Shown: positions 44,120-53,395, counted from the stretch's first letter. The stretch: DNA of 61,567 nucleotides from Aureimonas altamirensis (GCF_023702225.1 NZ_JAMQCO010000013.1:1-61567); one strand, 5' to 3'. Notes: generated by a model not told the origin, from the sequence alone. Made by a program: numbers and translations.

Positions 44120-44560
44120 GTGTATTTCTTTGCTCGAACAGACCTTGGCCTGAAGCTCTTGTTTCTGTTGGCTTCGCAGCCCAATAGAAGGTTGGCGCGC
44201 TCGGATTTCGGCAACGTTTTTCCCTGGTCGATAAGCTCAATTCGGCCCCCTTTGGAAGCGCTTGCCGCTTCCGGTCTCATAACCTCCCATATCGGAAACG
44301 GGGGCGGCTATCGCTTAAGTCGGCCGCCAGATGAGATTACCCTTCTCCAGGCAATTACTGCGCTAGAAGGTGGCTTCGAACTCATTAAGTTAGAAGCCGA
44401 GGATTGCATTAGCCTCTATGTGAAAACGCTTGGCAAAGCGAAATCGGCCTTCTTCAGAGAACTTGAGAAAGTGACGTTAGCCGATATCGTAAGGGACGCC
44501 GATTCCATGAAGGCACTCGGTATTAACCCGCCGAGCGTGAAGCGTCGTAACCGGAGGTAA
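44120..44560 (+). CDS. Rrf2-like winged-helix regulator
   Basis: 146 aa, GTG start. 'RTDLGLKLLFLLASQPNRRLARSDFGNVFPWSISSIRPPLEALAASGLITSHIGNGGGYRLSRPPDEITLLQAITALEG' is the Rrf2 winged helix. The three-Cys cluster of iron-sulfur Rrf2 proteins is missing, with a single Cys in 'AEDCISLY', so it probably does not bind a cluster. Two bp before ssb and divergent from the T4SS operon, a natural transfer regulator. Confidence 0.8.
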   Translation: MYFFARTDLGLKLLFLLASQPNRRLARSDFGNVFPWSISSIRPPLEALAASGLITSHIGNGGGYRLSRPPDEITLLQAITALEGGFELIKLEAEDCISLYVKTLGKAKSAFFRELEKVTLADIVRDADSMKALGINPPSVKRRNRR

Positions 44561-44562
44561 GT

Positions 44563-44877
44563 TTGAAGAACCTTGCCGAGTTTGAAATCATCGGTCGCGT
44601 TGGCAGGATCACGACCCATAACAACGCGACCAGGGTCACCATTTGCGCCAACTACAGATACCAGGACGACGGTGTGTGGAAAGATGATCCGCACTGGAAC
44701 GAGGTAGTGGTATTCAGTCGCCAGCTCCGTAAGTATGCTTCGGAAAAGCTCGCGACGGGCGCCCTCGTCCACGCCCGAGGCCGCATCCGCCAGAACCAGT
44801 TCGAAGACGCGACCACAAACGAAACGCGCTACACTATCGACCTCGTGGCGATCGATATCGGGGCGTTTGCTTTATGA
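44563..44877 (+). CDS. ssb: Single-stranded DNA-binding protein
   Basis: 104 aa with a TTG start behind a good GGAGG. OB-fold: 'FEIIGRVGRITTHNNATRVTICANYRYQDDGVWKDDPHWNEVVVFSRQLRKYASEKLATGALVHARGRIRQ'. It lacks the acidic DDDIPF tail of housekeeping SSB, ending at the fold. Likely a plasmid SSB protecting transferred DNA. Confidence 0.87.
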   Translation: MKNLAEFEIIGRVGRITTHNNATRVTICANYRYQDDGVWKDDPHWNEVVVFSRQLRKYASEKLATGALVHARGRIRQNQFEDATTNETRYTIDLVAIDIGAFAL

Positions 44878-45243
44878 ACGACGCTTTCAAGCGATCACCC
44901 TTCTAGGGATTGTTGGAACAACTGGGTTCCTGCTCGTTCAAGCGGCCGACAATGAGATGATCCATGCCCAAGCCCAGGCACTTACCGGGCGCATTGAGCA
45001 TGGCCTAAGGGAAAGCTCGCGTCGGATGGTCCTAACCCGTGATCTGCCCGAGACCCTCACCGGCGCCGCCGAAGTCCTCAATGGACGCACGCTACGTCGA
45101 TACGGACTTGATCGTGCAGCTTGTCGGCATCAACATTTGCGCTCGCAACCAGAAGGCCACGTTCGAAGGAACTCCACAGCCTTACGCCAGCGCCAAGATC
45201 GAGATGAATATGTCTCTAATGAGAGGCGTATCAGCGTGAGGTG
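44878..45243. other. Unassigned stretch downstream of ssb
   Basis: A run of clean reading frame ('ITLLGIVGTTGFLLVQAADNEMIHAQAQALTGRIEHGLRESSRR') has no start codon and looks like a decayed gene. A 52-aa frame from about 45081 to 45239 (MDARYVDTDLIVQLVGINI...) could be a small gene. Neither is recognised. Confidence 0.3.
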
Positions 45244-45861
45244 TCAGGGTAGACGCAACGCGGTTCCAATCCAGCCAAAGTGTCGAGCTTCTTCCAGTAG
45301 TTCGAAGGCTGGCCAGGCAGAAAAAAAGAGAAAGCCATCGGCCAGGGTTCTAATTACCCGTCGTGGCTGAACCTCAATCACCGGCGTATCCCTCCATACT
45401 GAAGGACGCGGACCGAAACGCGGTACCCGACGCCGATAGATTTCGTAGGTTGAGCCGAATTCGGCAGCAAGAAATGTCTCCTCGCGTTCGATTACTAAGC
45501 GGAAAATTGCAGCTACGGTAAGCGCTAGGATGATCCCGATCGTTAGGCTACCCGACTGGGCGCCAACGCCGAACATGGCGACGTAGGTGAAAAGGTAGAG
45601 CGGATTTCGACTAATCGAGTAGGGGCCTAAATCCACCACTTCCCGCGTCTTGCGTCCACCGATGTAGAGGGAACACCAAGCCCGTCCCAAGACGCCAAGC
45701 GCGATACAGGCAAGGCCCAACGTCTCGACGGCATCTCCTATCAAGGAATTCTCGGCCCATAACGGGCCGATTGCAAGGCAAAAGGATAATAGTCCTAGTG
45801 CCGAGACGCGTAGAACTCGTTTGCGACGCCGCTGGACAATGCTGATGTCGATGGCGTTCAT
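45244..45861 (-). CDS. Isoprenylcysteine methyltransferase-like protein
   Basis: 205 aa from ATG 45861 (M27 of the longer frame). Four to five membrane segments. 'GRKTREVVDLGPYSISRNPLYLFTYVAMFGVG' is the ICMT/PEMT SAM-site motif, followed by 'EREETFLAAEFGSTYEIYRRRVPRFGP'. Integral-membrane methyltransferase of unknown substrate. Confidence 0.83.
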   Translation of the reverse strand: MNAIDISIVQRRRKRVLRVSALGLLSFCLAIGPLWAENSLIGDAVETLGLACIALGVLGRAWCSLYIGGRKTREVVDLGPYSISRNPLYLFTYVAMFGVGAQSGSLTIGIILALTVAAIFRLVIEREETFLAAEFGSTYEIYRRRVPRFGPRPSVWRDTPVIEVQPRRVIRTLADGFLFFSAWPAFELLEEARHFGWIGTALRLP

Positions 45862-46520
45862 GGTTAGACTTAACCTCAGGTTTTTGCAGCTTGTGGCGAG
45901 TGGTGATAGGAGATTGGGGCAATACGGCGACATATGCATTCAGTATCAATGAACAGCGCGGTGCCCCAGCGGGAGCCTTTCCAGCAAGCTTCTTCGAGGG
46001 GCTGGCAACCTCAGGAAAGGCACTATCGAGCCTTGTTCGGTGCTTTTTGGAACCTTTGTTCCGATAAGCCCACGCTTCCATGGGCGGCAGCGACGCCGCC
46101 GCTCGATGTGCGGCGTCGCCAGCGTCGGCTGCAAGGCCAAGCACAGCAGTCGAATCGGACTTCATCTTAGAGATAGCAATGTCCATTAGTCCAAGGGCCG
46201 CGGACGGAGATTGTTCAACCTTGGTAAGCAGCTCGTCCCCACAACAAAGCGATCTAGAGTGCTGCAGGCGTCGCGCTCTCGTTCGAGCCAATCAGCGTCA
46301 ATTCGGTTTCGCTTAGCAGCCGGGAAAGGGAGCGTGGAAGACGCGTTTGACGATCCCGCCGGTCCACTGGTGACGCGCAACCTATCACTCGCGTATCGAT
46401 CCGGCGTCCTGGCCAGTCGACGAATGAAAACTCCGGGGCTTGTAAAAGCGGCGTGGAACAGTTGGGTCCGGTACCGTATTCATCAGAGTGTGTCCCAAAG
46501 CCACTATCCCTGGAGGGGGA
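45862..46520. other. No recognised gene
   Basis: Several overlapping open frames on both strands (e.g. 46211-46768, 46254-46571) have no family resemblance or RBS. I read this as old, decayed insertion debris. Confidence 0.35.
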
Positions 46521-46524
46521 TGCC

Positions 46525-46629
46525 ATGCCGGAAGAAAAACCAGGCAAACACCACGACCATCCCGGACACACGCCGGGCGACCTCGACCAGCACGGTCATC
46601 GCGACAAGAGCGGCTCGACGCGGAAATGA
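46525..46629 (+). CDS. His-rich 34-aa microprotein
   Basis: ATG at 46525 preceded by GGAGGGGG seven bases upstream. The peptide contains HHDHPGHTPGDLDQHGHRDK: seven His in about 20 residues. It has no membrane helix. A terminator hairpin lies 40 bp after the stop. It converges on the DmeF gene, whose own loop is His-rich, so a metal-binding role is suggested. Confidence 0.5.
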   Translation: MPEEKPGKHHDHPGHTPGDLDQHGHRDKSGSTRK

Positions 46630-46668
46630 CGCCGGCTTCCCGCGTGAAATTCCGGAAGCAATATCACA

Positions 46669-46690
46669 AGGCCCGCTTCAGCGGGCTTTG
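46669..46690. terminator. Rho-independent terminator
   Basis: GCCCGC-TTCA-GCGGGC followed by TTT, between the microprotein and dmeF, facing convergent transcription. Confidence 0.7.
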
Positions 46691-46781
46691 TGTTGTCGGT
46701 GGATACGGCTGGCATTGACGGACATTGGCGCACTCCGAACGGCTCGGAGCCCGCCGGGACTGAGATAACGCCGGTTCAAAC

Positions 46782-47723
46782 TCACGCTGCCTCCACCTCG
46801 AGCGTCAGGTGCGACAGGTCGTGGATATGGGCCAGCTTCGCCCGGTAAACTGCCAGGGGCTGGGGCTGCTTCGTGCGGATCGCGACGATTGCCGCATGAT
46901 GGCCGGGTCCGACCTGCCATACATGCAGGTCCGTGATCCGGTCCTCATCGGTCTCGACGGCCTGGCGGATCTCCTCCGGCAGATCCTTGTCCTTGGGAAC
47001 GTAGTCGAGCAGCACGGCGCCGGTATCCTTTATCAGGCCCCAGGACCAGCGGGAGATCACCAGTGCCCCGACGATGCCCATGATGGGATCGAGCCAGATC
47101 CAGCCGTAGAAGCTGCCAAGCACCAGCGCCAGGACCGCAAGGACCGAGATCAGCGCGTCGGCAAGGACATGCGCATAGGCGGCGCGCAGGTTGTTGTCGT
47201 GCCCGCCGCCATGGGTGCCGTGTCCGTGGTCGTGTCCGTGATGGTGCCCATGACCATGATGATGCGCGTGGTCGTCCTTAAGAAGCCACGCCGAAGCGAG
47301 ATTAACGACCAGTCCCACGATCGCGACGGCGATGGCCTGCCCGAAGGCGATCGGGACGGGGCTCATCAACCGCAGGACGCTCTCGTAGGCGATGAAGAGC
47401 GCAACGAGGGCGAGGATCACCGCGCTGGCAAAGCCCGCCAGATCCCCGAGCTTGCCGGTGCCGAAGGTAAAGCGGCGATTGGAGACGTGCCTGCGGGCGT
47501 AGAAATAGGCCCCCGCCGCGATCAGCATGACGGCCGCATGCGTCGACATGTGCAAGCCGTCGGCGACGAGCGCCATCGAGCCGTAGGCGATGCCCGCCGC
47601 GATCTCGATCACCATCATGGAGACCGTGAGGGCGACGACGGCCCACACCCGGCGCTCGTTGCGTCCGTGGTTCTTTCCGAGGAAGTCGTGGGTATGGGCC
47701 GCGGCGCGGGTTAGGTCGGACAT
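46782..47723 (-). CDS. dmeF: DmeF-like CDF cobalt/nickel exporter
   Basis: 313 aa from ATG 47723. A GTG at 47738 that overlaps the dmeR stop is an alternative. Six membrane helices, 'LVADGLHMSTHAAVM' with the CDF metal-site H/D residues, 'HVLADALISVLAV', and a His-rich loop (HHHGHGHHHGHDHGHG) between helices IV and V. It exports divalent metal in exchange for protons. Translated with dmeR. Confidence 0.9.
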   Translation of the reverse strand: MSDLTRAAAHTHDFLGKNHGRNERRVWAVVALTVSMMVIEIAAGIAYGSMALVADGLHMSTHAAVMLIAAGAYFYARRHVSNRRFTFGTGKLGDLAGFASAVILALVALFIAYESVLRLMSPVPIAFGQAIAVAIVGLVVNLASAWLLKDDHAHHHGHGHHHGHDHGHGTHGGGHDNNLRAAYAHVLADALISVLAVLALVLGSFYGWIWLDPIMGIVGALVISRWSWGLIKDTGAVLLDYVPKDKDLPEEIRQAVETDEDRITDLHVWQVGPGHHAAIVAIRTKQPQPLAVYRAKLAHIHDLSHLTLEVEAA

Positions 47724-47734
47724 CGGACGAGCTC

Positions 47735-48013
47735 TCACTTCAGGTAGGTCTTCAGGACCGCGAGCAGATCCGCCGCGCCTTTGGCCTTGTCGGCATCGGC
47801 TTCGCGATCCGGATCGACGACGTGATGGCGGACATGATCATCGATCAGTTCCACGGTCAGTCCGTTCACCGCCCCCCGGATCGAGGCGACGAGTTGGAGG
47901 ACCTCGCCGCACGGCGTGTCGCTTTCGAGAGCTCGAGCCACTGCGTCCAGTTGCCCCTGAAGGCGACGGACGCGAGCAACGAGCTTGGCGGGATCTCTGG
48001 AAAGATGCGTCAT
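47735..48013 (-). CDS. dmeR: DmeR-like metal-sensing repressor (RcnR/CsoR family)
   Basis: 92 aa, all-helical, DUF156 family: 'LVARVRRLQGQLDAVARALESDTPCGEVLQLVASIRGAVNGLTVELIDDHVRHHV'. Cys35 and the following His residues are the metal-site pattern (C-H-H). It represses dmeRF until cobalt or nickel binds. Confidence 0.9.
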   Translation of the reverse strand: MTHLSRDPAKLVARVRRLQGQLDAVARALESDTPCGEVLQLVASIRGAVNGLTVELIDDHVRHHVVDPDREADADKAKGAADLLAVLKTYLK

Positions 48014-48016
48014 AGA

Positions 48017-48036
48017 ATACCCCCTACCCTATAAGT
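48017..48036. promoter_or_regulatory. DmeR/RcnR-type operator
   Basis: ATACCCCCTACCCTATAAG: AT-flanked C-tracts as in RcnR/DmeR operators, starting 4 bp upstream of the dmeR ATG. Confidence 0.55.
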
Positions 48037-48261
48037 AGAGCGGGGTCTATTGGCTATCGGAGCCATCTTCGTCCGGGAACCACAATCCCTAAAGCGTAAT
48101 CGCCCTGCGCTGATGGCTGCCTTTTCGATCCGTTCGACCACCTCTGGACCAGTCTCTTGCGCGTGAGCACCTTGCGAGTGTCTCCCCAATGCACGAGCGT
48201 AATTTAGGTGGTCAGGCAGAAGGGCCGTCGCTCTAACCGAGTCGTGACCTACTTCCACCTC

Positions 48262-48600
48262 ATGGACTTCCTTCTCGAACCCCAAAGCGTCGGCTTCGCG
48301 ATCGTTCGCTGGATATCGGTCGTCGTCTTGATCGTCGCCTTCTGTCTACTCGCGGCTCGTATCCTTACTCACCTACTCCGGATGGATCAGACTGGGTGGG
48401 AAGAGGAGGTCGAGCGGAACCATGGCTACCGAAAGTACGGGATTGGCACCGGCGATGGACCTGGTTTGCTCGTTCCGAACCGAATCCTTCTCGCGCTCCT
48501 CCGCAAATACGCGGCGACATGGTTCGGGGCCTTGCATCTTGCCATCGTTACGGCCTCGGGTCTCGTTGCGATTGTGCTATCGACAATCGCGCACTCGTGA
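48262..48600 (+). CDS. Small membrane protein
   Basis: 112 aa from ATG 48262 (the frame extends to 48208). Two membrane helices (about 11-37 and 87-108) around a charged centre 'DQTGWEEEVERNHGYRKYGIGTGDGPG'. Not recognised. Divergent from dmeR across about 250 bp. Confidence 0.6.
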   Translation: MDFLLEPQSVGFAIVRWISVVVLIVAFCLLAARILTHLLRMDQTGWEEEVERNHGYRKYGIGTGDGPGLLVPNRILLALLRKYAATWFGALHLAIVTASGLVAIVLSTIAHS

Positions 48601-48983
48601 CCATGGCAGTTGCCGCCACTGCCATCGAGTCGCCGGATGAAGATCAGATCATCGGCTTCTTCGAAGGTGGACGTTTGAGAATGCCTGCATGTTCGCCGCT
48701 TTTTGTTCGCCTTAGAACGTGAATGGTTGGGCATTGCCCGCCAACTCCTGGAACAAGCAGAAGGCCGCATCGGGACCCAAGCGTACTGAAAGGCCGCTAT
48801 GCGACGAAGCAGAAGAGGAAATCAGCGTCCTAAACGAGGCCGGGGGTTGCCACTCAGATAGGTCTATCACTAGCGGTAGCTAGTCCATCCTTTACAGACA
48901 GGGGAGGGTGTTCGACAGTGACCGCGAAGCTAGTGGAACGGGCGAGCGTAGGCGTGAGAAGCTTGCGACAAGTGACGTTGTCA
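48601..48983. other. No gene seen
   Basis: No open frame with plausible composition or RBS. No repeat noticed. Confidence 0.35.
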
Positions 48984-49331
48984 TCAACGAAGATGGACGA
49001 CGGATAATCCTTTTACCTTCACCTTCCTCCATTCCCGATCAGCTGTGAGGACCGGAATATCCAACGCCATGCAACTCCTGTCGCCAAGTCCGCGGCCGTA
49101 CTCGCGTGTCTGAGCATTCAGAGATGCGGCAGCGTAGGCAGCTGCCTCGTCGTGGGCTCTGACATCCAAGCGCAGTTCATACAGAAACTCGCGGATCATT
49201 TGAGAGTCGATGCCCTGCACGGATAGTTCTTTGATAACCTCATGAAGGTTTACAGCTGAGATCACTGCACGACCAATATGGCGTTCGACGACCTCAGGTG
49301 GAAAATAATGGCAAACTCGTATCTCTGCCAC
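48984..49331 (-). pseudogene. PIN-domain (VapC-like) toxin remnant
   Basis: 115 aa. From residue 13 on, 'VVERHIGRAVISAVNLHEVIKELSVQGID...LRLDVRAHDEAAAYAAASLNAQTREYGRGLGDRSCMALDIPVLTADREW' matches a VapC-like PIN domain. The N-terminal 'LDASAxL' strand with the first catalytic Asp is missing, and about five residues are absent between 'CMA' and 'LDIPVLTAD'. No VapB partner is seen. Probably inactive. Confidence 0.65.
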
Positions 49332-49454
49332 GCCGCGCTGCGCATAAACGTTCGATTATGAGCAGGCGTTGGCAAGAGTGCGCAGAAACCGGATGGAAGT
49401 TATATTGCGCATGCGCTAAAGGTTCGAGGCGTTTTTGAGCTACGTGAGCCTTCG

Positions 49455-50087
49455 ATGTCCCGTGTCTTCGCCTACGTTCGCGTCTCTACCCAAGGTCAAA
49501 CGACCGATAATCAAGTTGGGGAAATCCGCGCTGCTGGTTTCGAGGTTCAAGCTCGACGCGTTGTTTCTGAAACCGTGTCCGGATCGCTCGCGGCTAGGGA
49601 ACGAGAGGGGTTCACCAAACTGCTGGATCGCATGGAAGACGGAGACGTCTTGGTGGTAACCAAGATGGACCGTCTTGGCCGTAATGCCATGGACGTTCGT
49701 GCCACCGTCGAGCTTCTGTCAGGGATGGGTGTCAGAGTTCACTGTCTGGCCTTAGGGGGTGTCGATTTGACGAGCTCAACGGGTCGCATGACCATGAGTG
49801 TCATCAACGCTGTCGCTGAATTTGAGCGTGACCTCCTCATCGAACGCACGCATGCTGGTCTTGTTCGCGCAAAGGAGCAGGGCAGGGTACTTGGCCGCCC
49901 CGCCAAGCTGACGGCTGAGCAAAAGCGCGTTGTACGCGAACGGCTCGAGGAGGGGACGTCGCTCTCCGCGCTCAGTCGCGAATACGGAGTAAGCCGTTTG
50001 ACCATCCAACGGGCACGCGATGGCATGAAAAGGTCTTTTGAAAGGGCGTCTAACGATCAGCACATATCAACTGACCAAATCAGATGA
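49455..50087 (+). CDS. Serine recombinase (Tn3-type resolvase)
   Basis: 210 aa. 'VFAYVRVSTQGQTTDNQ' with catalytic Ser11, 'DVLVVTKMDRLGRNAMDVRATVELL', 'EFERDLLIERTHAGLVRAKEQGRVLGRPAKL', HTH 'SLSALSREYGVSRLTIQRARD'. Third intact serine recombinase in the window. No transposase partner close by. Confidence 0.88.
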   Translation: MSRVFAYVRVSTQGQTTDNQVGEIRAAGFEVQARRVVSETVSGSLAAREREGFTKLLDRMEDGDVLVVTKMDRLGRNAMDVRATVELLSGMGVRVHCLALGGVDLTSSTGRMTMSVINAVAEFERDLLIERTHAGLVRAKEQGRVLGRPAKLTAEQKRVVRERLEEGTSLSALSREYGVSRLTIQRARDGMKRSFERASNDQHISTDQIR

Positions 50088-50187
50088 GCTTTCGATAGCT
50101 TCACCGTGATCGCGCTAGCCCAAACCCTCACGCGACTTATCTGGTGCCTCACTGATAATTCTCCCAACTTACGATTGAGAAAAGACA

Positions 50188-50373
50188 ATGGGCGCAGACG
50201 AGAGGTTGGCGCTTTGCGCTGGTTTTAAGGGCATGTCCATGAGCCTCGACCAGTTCACAGACGACGAGCTGCCGCTACTCGCTCGCCTGCATGAACAGGG
50301 AAAGATCCGGCTCACTGGTATGAAGGGGCATATGCCGTTCATCGAGGTTTGCGAAAAGCTCACCTCTGCCTGA
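50188..50373 (+). CDS. Small hypothetical protein
   Basis: 61 aa, amphipathic; 'SLDQFTDDELPLLARLHEQGKIRLTGMKGHMPFIEVCEKL'. No RBS of quality. Not recognised and could be spurious. Confidence 0.35.
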   Translation: MGADERLALCAGFKGMSMSLDQFTDDELPLLARLHEQGKIRLTGMKGHMPFIEVCEKLTSA

Positions 50374-50919
50374 TTTTGGCAAGGCTGCTGACGGAAGATG
50401 TATGTGCGGCAGCAATCCCTCCATGGCTGAGGCCGCGCCGCTTGCGTCAGGCGATCACTGAGGCTCTGGCTCGCTTGGTACAGCCATGTTGGTTGCCACC
50501 GCAAAATGCCGACGGTGAGGCAGTCGTCCGCTTGCAGATTTCACCGGATGGCGAGCTTTCTTGGCCACCTGAGCTCGAATACGGTGACGAGGGTAAGGGC
50601 ACACTCTCGGTAAGTGCGCTCCGCGCCGTACAGGCCTGCGCACCCTACCCGAGCGTCGGCGAACTGACCGGCGACGAACCTATTTCGATCCGCGCGACCT
50701 TCTCCCTCACTGGTTTTTCAGCGGTGCGAGGCGAGCAGGCCTTACGGCCTGGTAGAGAGCGTAACGATCCCCGTCGGGGCCGATATTGCCCTGCACGTGC
50801 CTCTGCCAGTCGGGCTCTGCTATGTCGACCCGGCAGGTGGTGGGCTGCAGGCGGAGTATATTGAGTGGGTGGCATCGCGAACTAAAATCGTCATCGACAA
50901 CCAGATGGATGGGAAATAG
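50374..50919 (+). pseudogene. Decayed gene with TolA/TonB-C-like segment
   Basis: About 50430-50720 reads 'LVQPCWLPPQNADGEAVVRLQISPDGELSWPPEL...VSALRAVQACAPYPS', which resembles a TolA/TonB C-terminal domain. Near 50722 the sensible frame shifts to 'ASRPYGLVESVTIPVGADIALHVPLPVGLCYVDPAGGG...' and stops at 50919. Two gene remnants or one frameshifted gene. Confidence 0.4.
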
Positions 50920-51135
50920 GCGGCGGGCTTCCTGCGAATATTCACCTTCCGGTCGTGCTACCTGAAAGCCGCCCACTATTTAAAGTGCTCGTGCTTCCCA
51001 ATAGATTATCGTTTGCGCAAAAGCTCGCCGCGATCGCGAATGACAGTTATCGCCAATTTAATCCGTAAGCGAACCGGAAGCTTTCCACCCCATATTGATA
51101 GTCGTGGGCGTCGACATTCATCGTATGTTAAGCGG

Positions 51136-52107
51136 TCATCCGCGGAACCTCCTTCGATACTCGGCGGGGCTCAAGCCAACAATGCGGATGAACATTTTGC
51201 GGAACGCCCCTGGGTCGCCATAGCCGACCTCCCAGGCCACCTGATCGCCAGTCAGGTGTCCAGCTTGGAGTAGCTCACGTGCCCGGTTGACCCGAAGTCG
51301 CTGACCGTATTCCGTCGTCGTGAGTCCTGTCGCATTCTGGAAGCGGCGAAGAAAGGTGCGTTTCTCCAAGCCGGAGCGCTCAACCAGCGCTGGGAGCGCA
51401 AAGTCTTTCCCAGCCGTCTCGTGGAGCCAGTGCTGGATGGCCCGAATCGCCGCATCACCGTGGTTCAGTTTAGGCACGAAGCTGCTGTAGTAGCTTTGTT
51501 CGCGTCCCGGCGGATCGATCAGGAATACCTGTGCCGTGTCGAGCATCACCGAGACGCCGAGGAAGCGTTCCACCAGACGCAGGGTTAGGTCGGTCCATGC
51601 CATCACCCCGCCAGCGGTCAAAAGATCCCCGTCGTCGATCAGGAGTCGATCGGTATCGACGTGGGCCATTGGAAACCGTTCCTGGAACTCGGCCTCGTAG
51701 GTCCAATGCGTTGTGACGGTACGTCCCGCGAAGAGGCCGGTTTCGGCGAGAAGAAACGCTCCCTTGCATATGGATCCGAGCGCCGCGCCGGCTTCATGCT
51801 GCTCGCGCAGCCACCGAGCGAAAGGTGCAGCCTTGTCCGAGCTTAGAGGCTCGCCCAAACCTGGCGGCAGCACGAGGACCGCAGGGGAGCCAGAATGGTC
51901 CGGACATGTGTCGAATACGCGTACAGGCGCGTCGGCATTATTTGGCCATTCCCACTGACTGACCCGAAGGCGCGGGCGATCCAGTTGTTCGCTGGCCCGA
52001 CGAGCAAGCTCATCTGCGGCGGACAGCAGGTCCGCCATTCCCAGAACGGCCGCCAACTGAGCGCCCGGAAAGTTCACGATGCCGATTTCCGGCAACTCGT
52101 CGATCAT
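51136..52107 (-). CDS. GlxA-type AraC transcriptional regulator
   Basis: 323 aa from ATG 52107 (M23 of the longer frame). N-terminal DJ-1/PfpI-like domain ('IGIVNFPGAQLAAVLGMADLL', 'GSICKGAFLLAETGLFAGRTVTTHW'), C-terminal AraC pair of HTHs ('RVNRARELLQAGHLTGDQVAWEVGYGDPGAFRKMFIRIVGLSPAEYRRRF'). Divergent from the MBL gene, which it most likely regulates across the 98-bp gap. Confidence 0.9.
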   Translation of the reverse strand: MIDELPEIGIVNFPGAQLAAVLGMADLLSAADELARRASEQLDRPRLRVSQWEWPNNADAPVRVFDTCPDHSGSPAVLVLPPGLGEPLSSDKAAPFARWLREQHEAGAALGSICKGAFLLAETGLFAGRTVTTHWTYEAEFQERFPMAHVDTDRLLIDDGDLLTAGGVMAWTDLTLRLVERFLGVSVMLDTAQVFLIDPPGREQSYYSSFVPKLNHGDAAIRAIQHWLHETAGKDFALPALVERSGLEKRTFLRRFQNATGLTTTEYGQRLRVNRARELLQAGHLTGDQVAWEVGYGDPGAFRKMFIRIVGLSPAEYRRRFRG

Positions 52108-52205
52108 GGCACTTTCGACCCGATTTTTGTCGATCACGCCACTCCATGTGGCGCAACTTTCCCTGTAGCTCAAGGCTGTACGATCGAACCTGAAGGACGC
52201 AACCC

Positions 52206-53096
52206 GTGACCAACGACAACCTCACGATGAATCGGCGCCAGACCTTGGCGCTTTTGGGCGGCGGCGCCCTTCTCTCCACGACAGGTGCCTTGTTGATGAC
52301 CGACAAGATGGCCGCTGCCGCGACGACGCAGGCGACCCTGACACAGATTCGCAACGCCACGCTCCGCGTAGACTACGGAGGTGTTCGCTTTCTGGTGGAC
52401 CCGATGCTCGCAAGAGTTGGCGCCTATGCCGGTTTTGAGGGCTCGGCTATGAGCCACCTGCGCAATCCGCTGGTTCCGTTGCCTGTGCCCGTAGAAGAGC
52501 TGACCGAGGTCGACGCCGTACTCGTCACGCACCTTCACTCGGACCATTGGGACGAGGTTGCGATCGCGACGCTGAACAAAGCGCTGCCGATCTTCTCTCA
52601 GAACGAGGAGGACGCGGGCGAGATCCGCAAAGCCGGTTTCACCGACGTGCGTGTTCTCACGGAACAGATGGAGTTCAACGGCGTCTTGCTGTCGAAGACC
52701 GAAGGTCTTCATGGTACAGAGGCAACGCTCAATGTGCTTCCGCTAGGCCATGTCTGCGGCATCGTCTTTAGCCATCCCGACCATAAGACCCTCTATGTCG
52801 CGGGCGACACCATCTGGAACGAGGATGTCGAGACCGCTCTGAAGCGTCACAAGCCGGACGTCATCGTTCTGAATACGGGCATGGCGACCTTTATCGGTCT
52901 CGACCCCATCATCATGGGCGAGAAGGACGTTTTGTCCGTTCACAGGGCTTCACCGAACGCCATGCTTGTCGCCAGCCACATGGAGGCGGTGAACCACTGC
53001 ATCTTGTCTCGCGCCGATCTTCGTGCCTTCGCCGAGAAGGAAGGCTTCTCCGAGAAGCTTCTGATCCCCGCAGACGGTGAAGCTCTGCGCATCTGA
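52206..53096 (+). CDS. TAT-exported MBL-fold hydrolase
   Basis: 296 aa, GTG start. Twin-Arg signal 'MNRRQTLALLGGGALLSTTGALL', then an UlaG-like MBL fold: 'LVTHLHSDHWDE' (HxHxDH), 'LPLGHVCGIVFSH', 'TLYVAGDTIWNE'. Predicted periplasmic and zinc dependent. Substrate unknown. Confidence 0.88.
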   Translation: MTNDNLTMNRRQTLALLGGGALLSTTGALLMTDKMAAAATTQATLTQIRNATLRVDYGGVRFLVDPMLARVGAYAGFEGSAMSHLRNPLVPLPVPVEELTEVDAVLVTHLHSDHWDEVAIATLNKALPIFSQNEEDAGEIRKAGFTDVRVLTEQMEFNGVLLSKTEGLHGTEATLNVLPLGHVCGIVFSHPDHKTLYVAGDTIWNEDVETALKRHKPDVIVLNTGMATFIGLDPIIMGEKDVLSVHRASPNAMLVASHMEAVNHCILSRADLRAFAEKEGFSEKLLIPADGEALRI

Positions 53097-53158
53097 CCCC
53101 CAAGGTCGAACACTCTGACTAGTCGGCGACCGAAGTTCGCCGACACTGAAGCATTCCC

Positions 53159-53395
53159 ATGAATGGATTTGGAACGGGGCCAGGACGGTCAGGCCTTTCG
53201 GCCGCACAGGCGATCGGCGGTGCCCATGCCACCGTCATTTTCGCGACCGGGGCCGTGGTCGGCGAGCATCTGGCGCGAACGAAGCGGTGGCGACCCTGCC
53301 GATCTCGGCCTTCGTCGTCGGCATGGCGGCAAGCACGCTTCCCGTTGGAACCGTCGCGACCCGCTTCGGGCGGTCAAGGGTGTTTCTGAGACGAA
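53159..53395 (+). pseudogene. MFS transporter N-terminal fragment, frameshifted
   Basis: First frame 'AIGGAHATVIFATGAVVGEHLA', then another frame 'VATLPISAFVVGMAASTLPVGTVATRFGRSRVFL': together the first two helices and the A-motif region of an MFS protein. It is cut off where the convergent transporter gene begins, so its 3' part was lost by rearrangement. Confidence 0.6.

Noticed and set aside
44735-45370. 211-aa frame overlapping ssb
   Set aside because: Begins inside ssb in another frame and ends in low-quality sequence; only a middle part looks coding, so it was left as unassigned.
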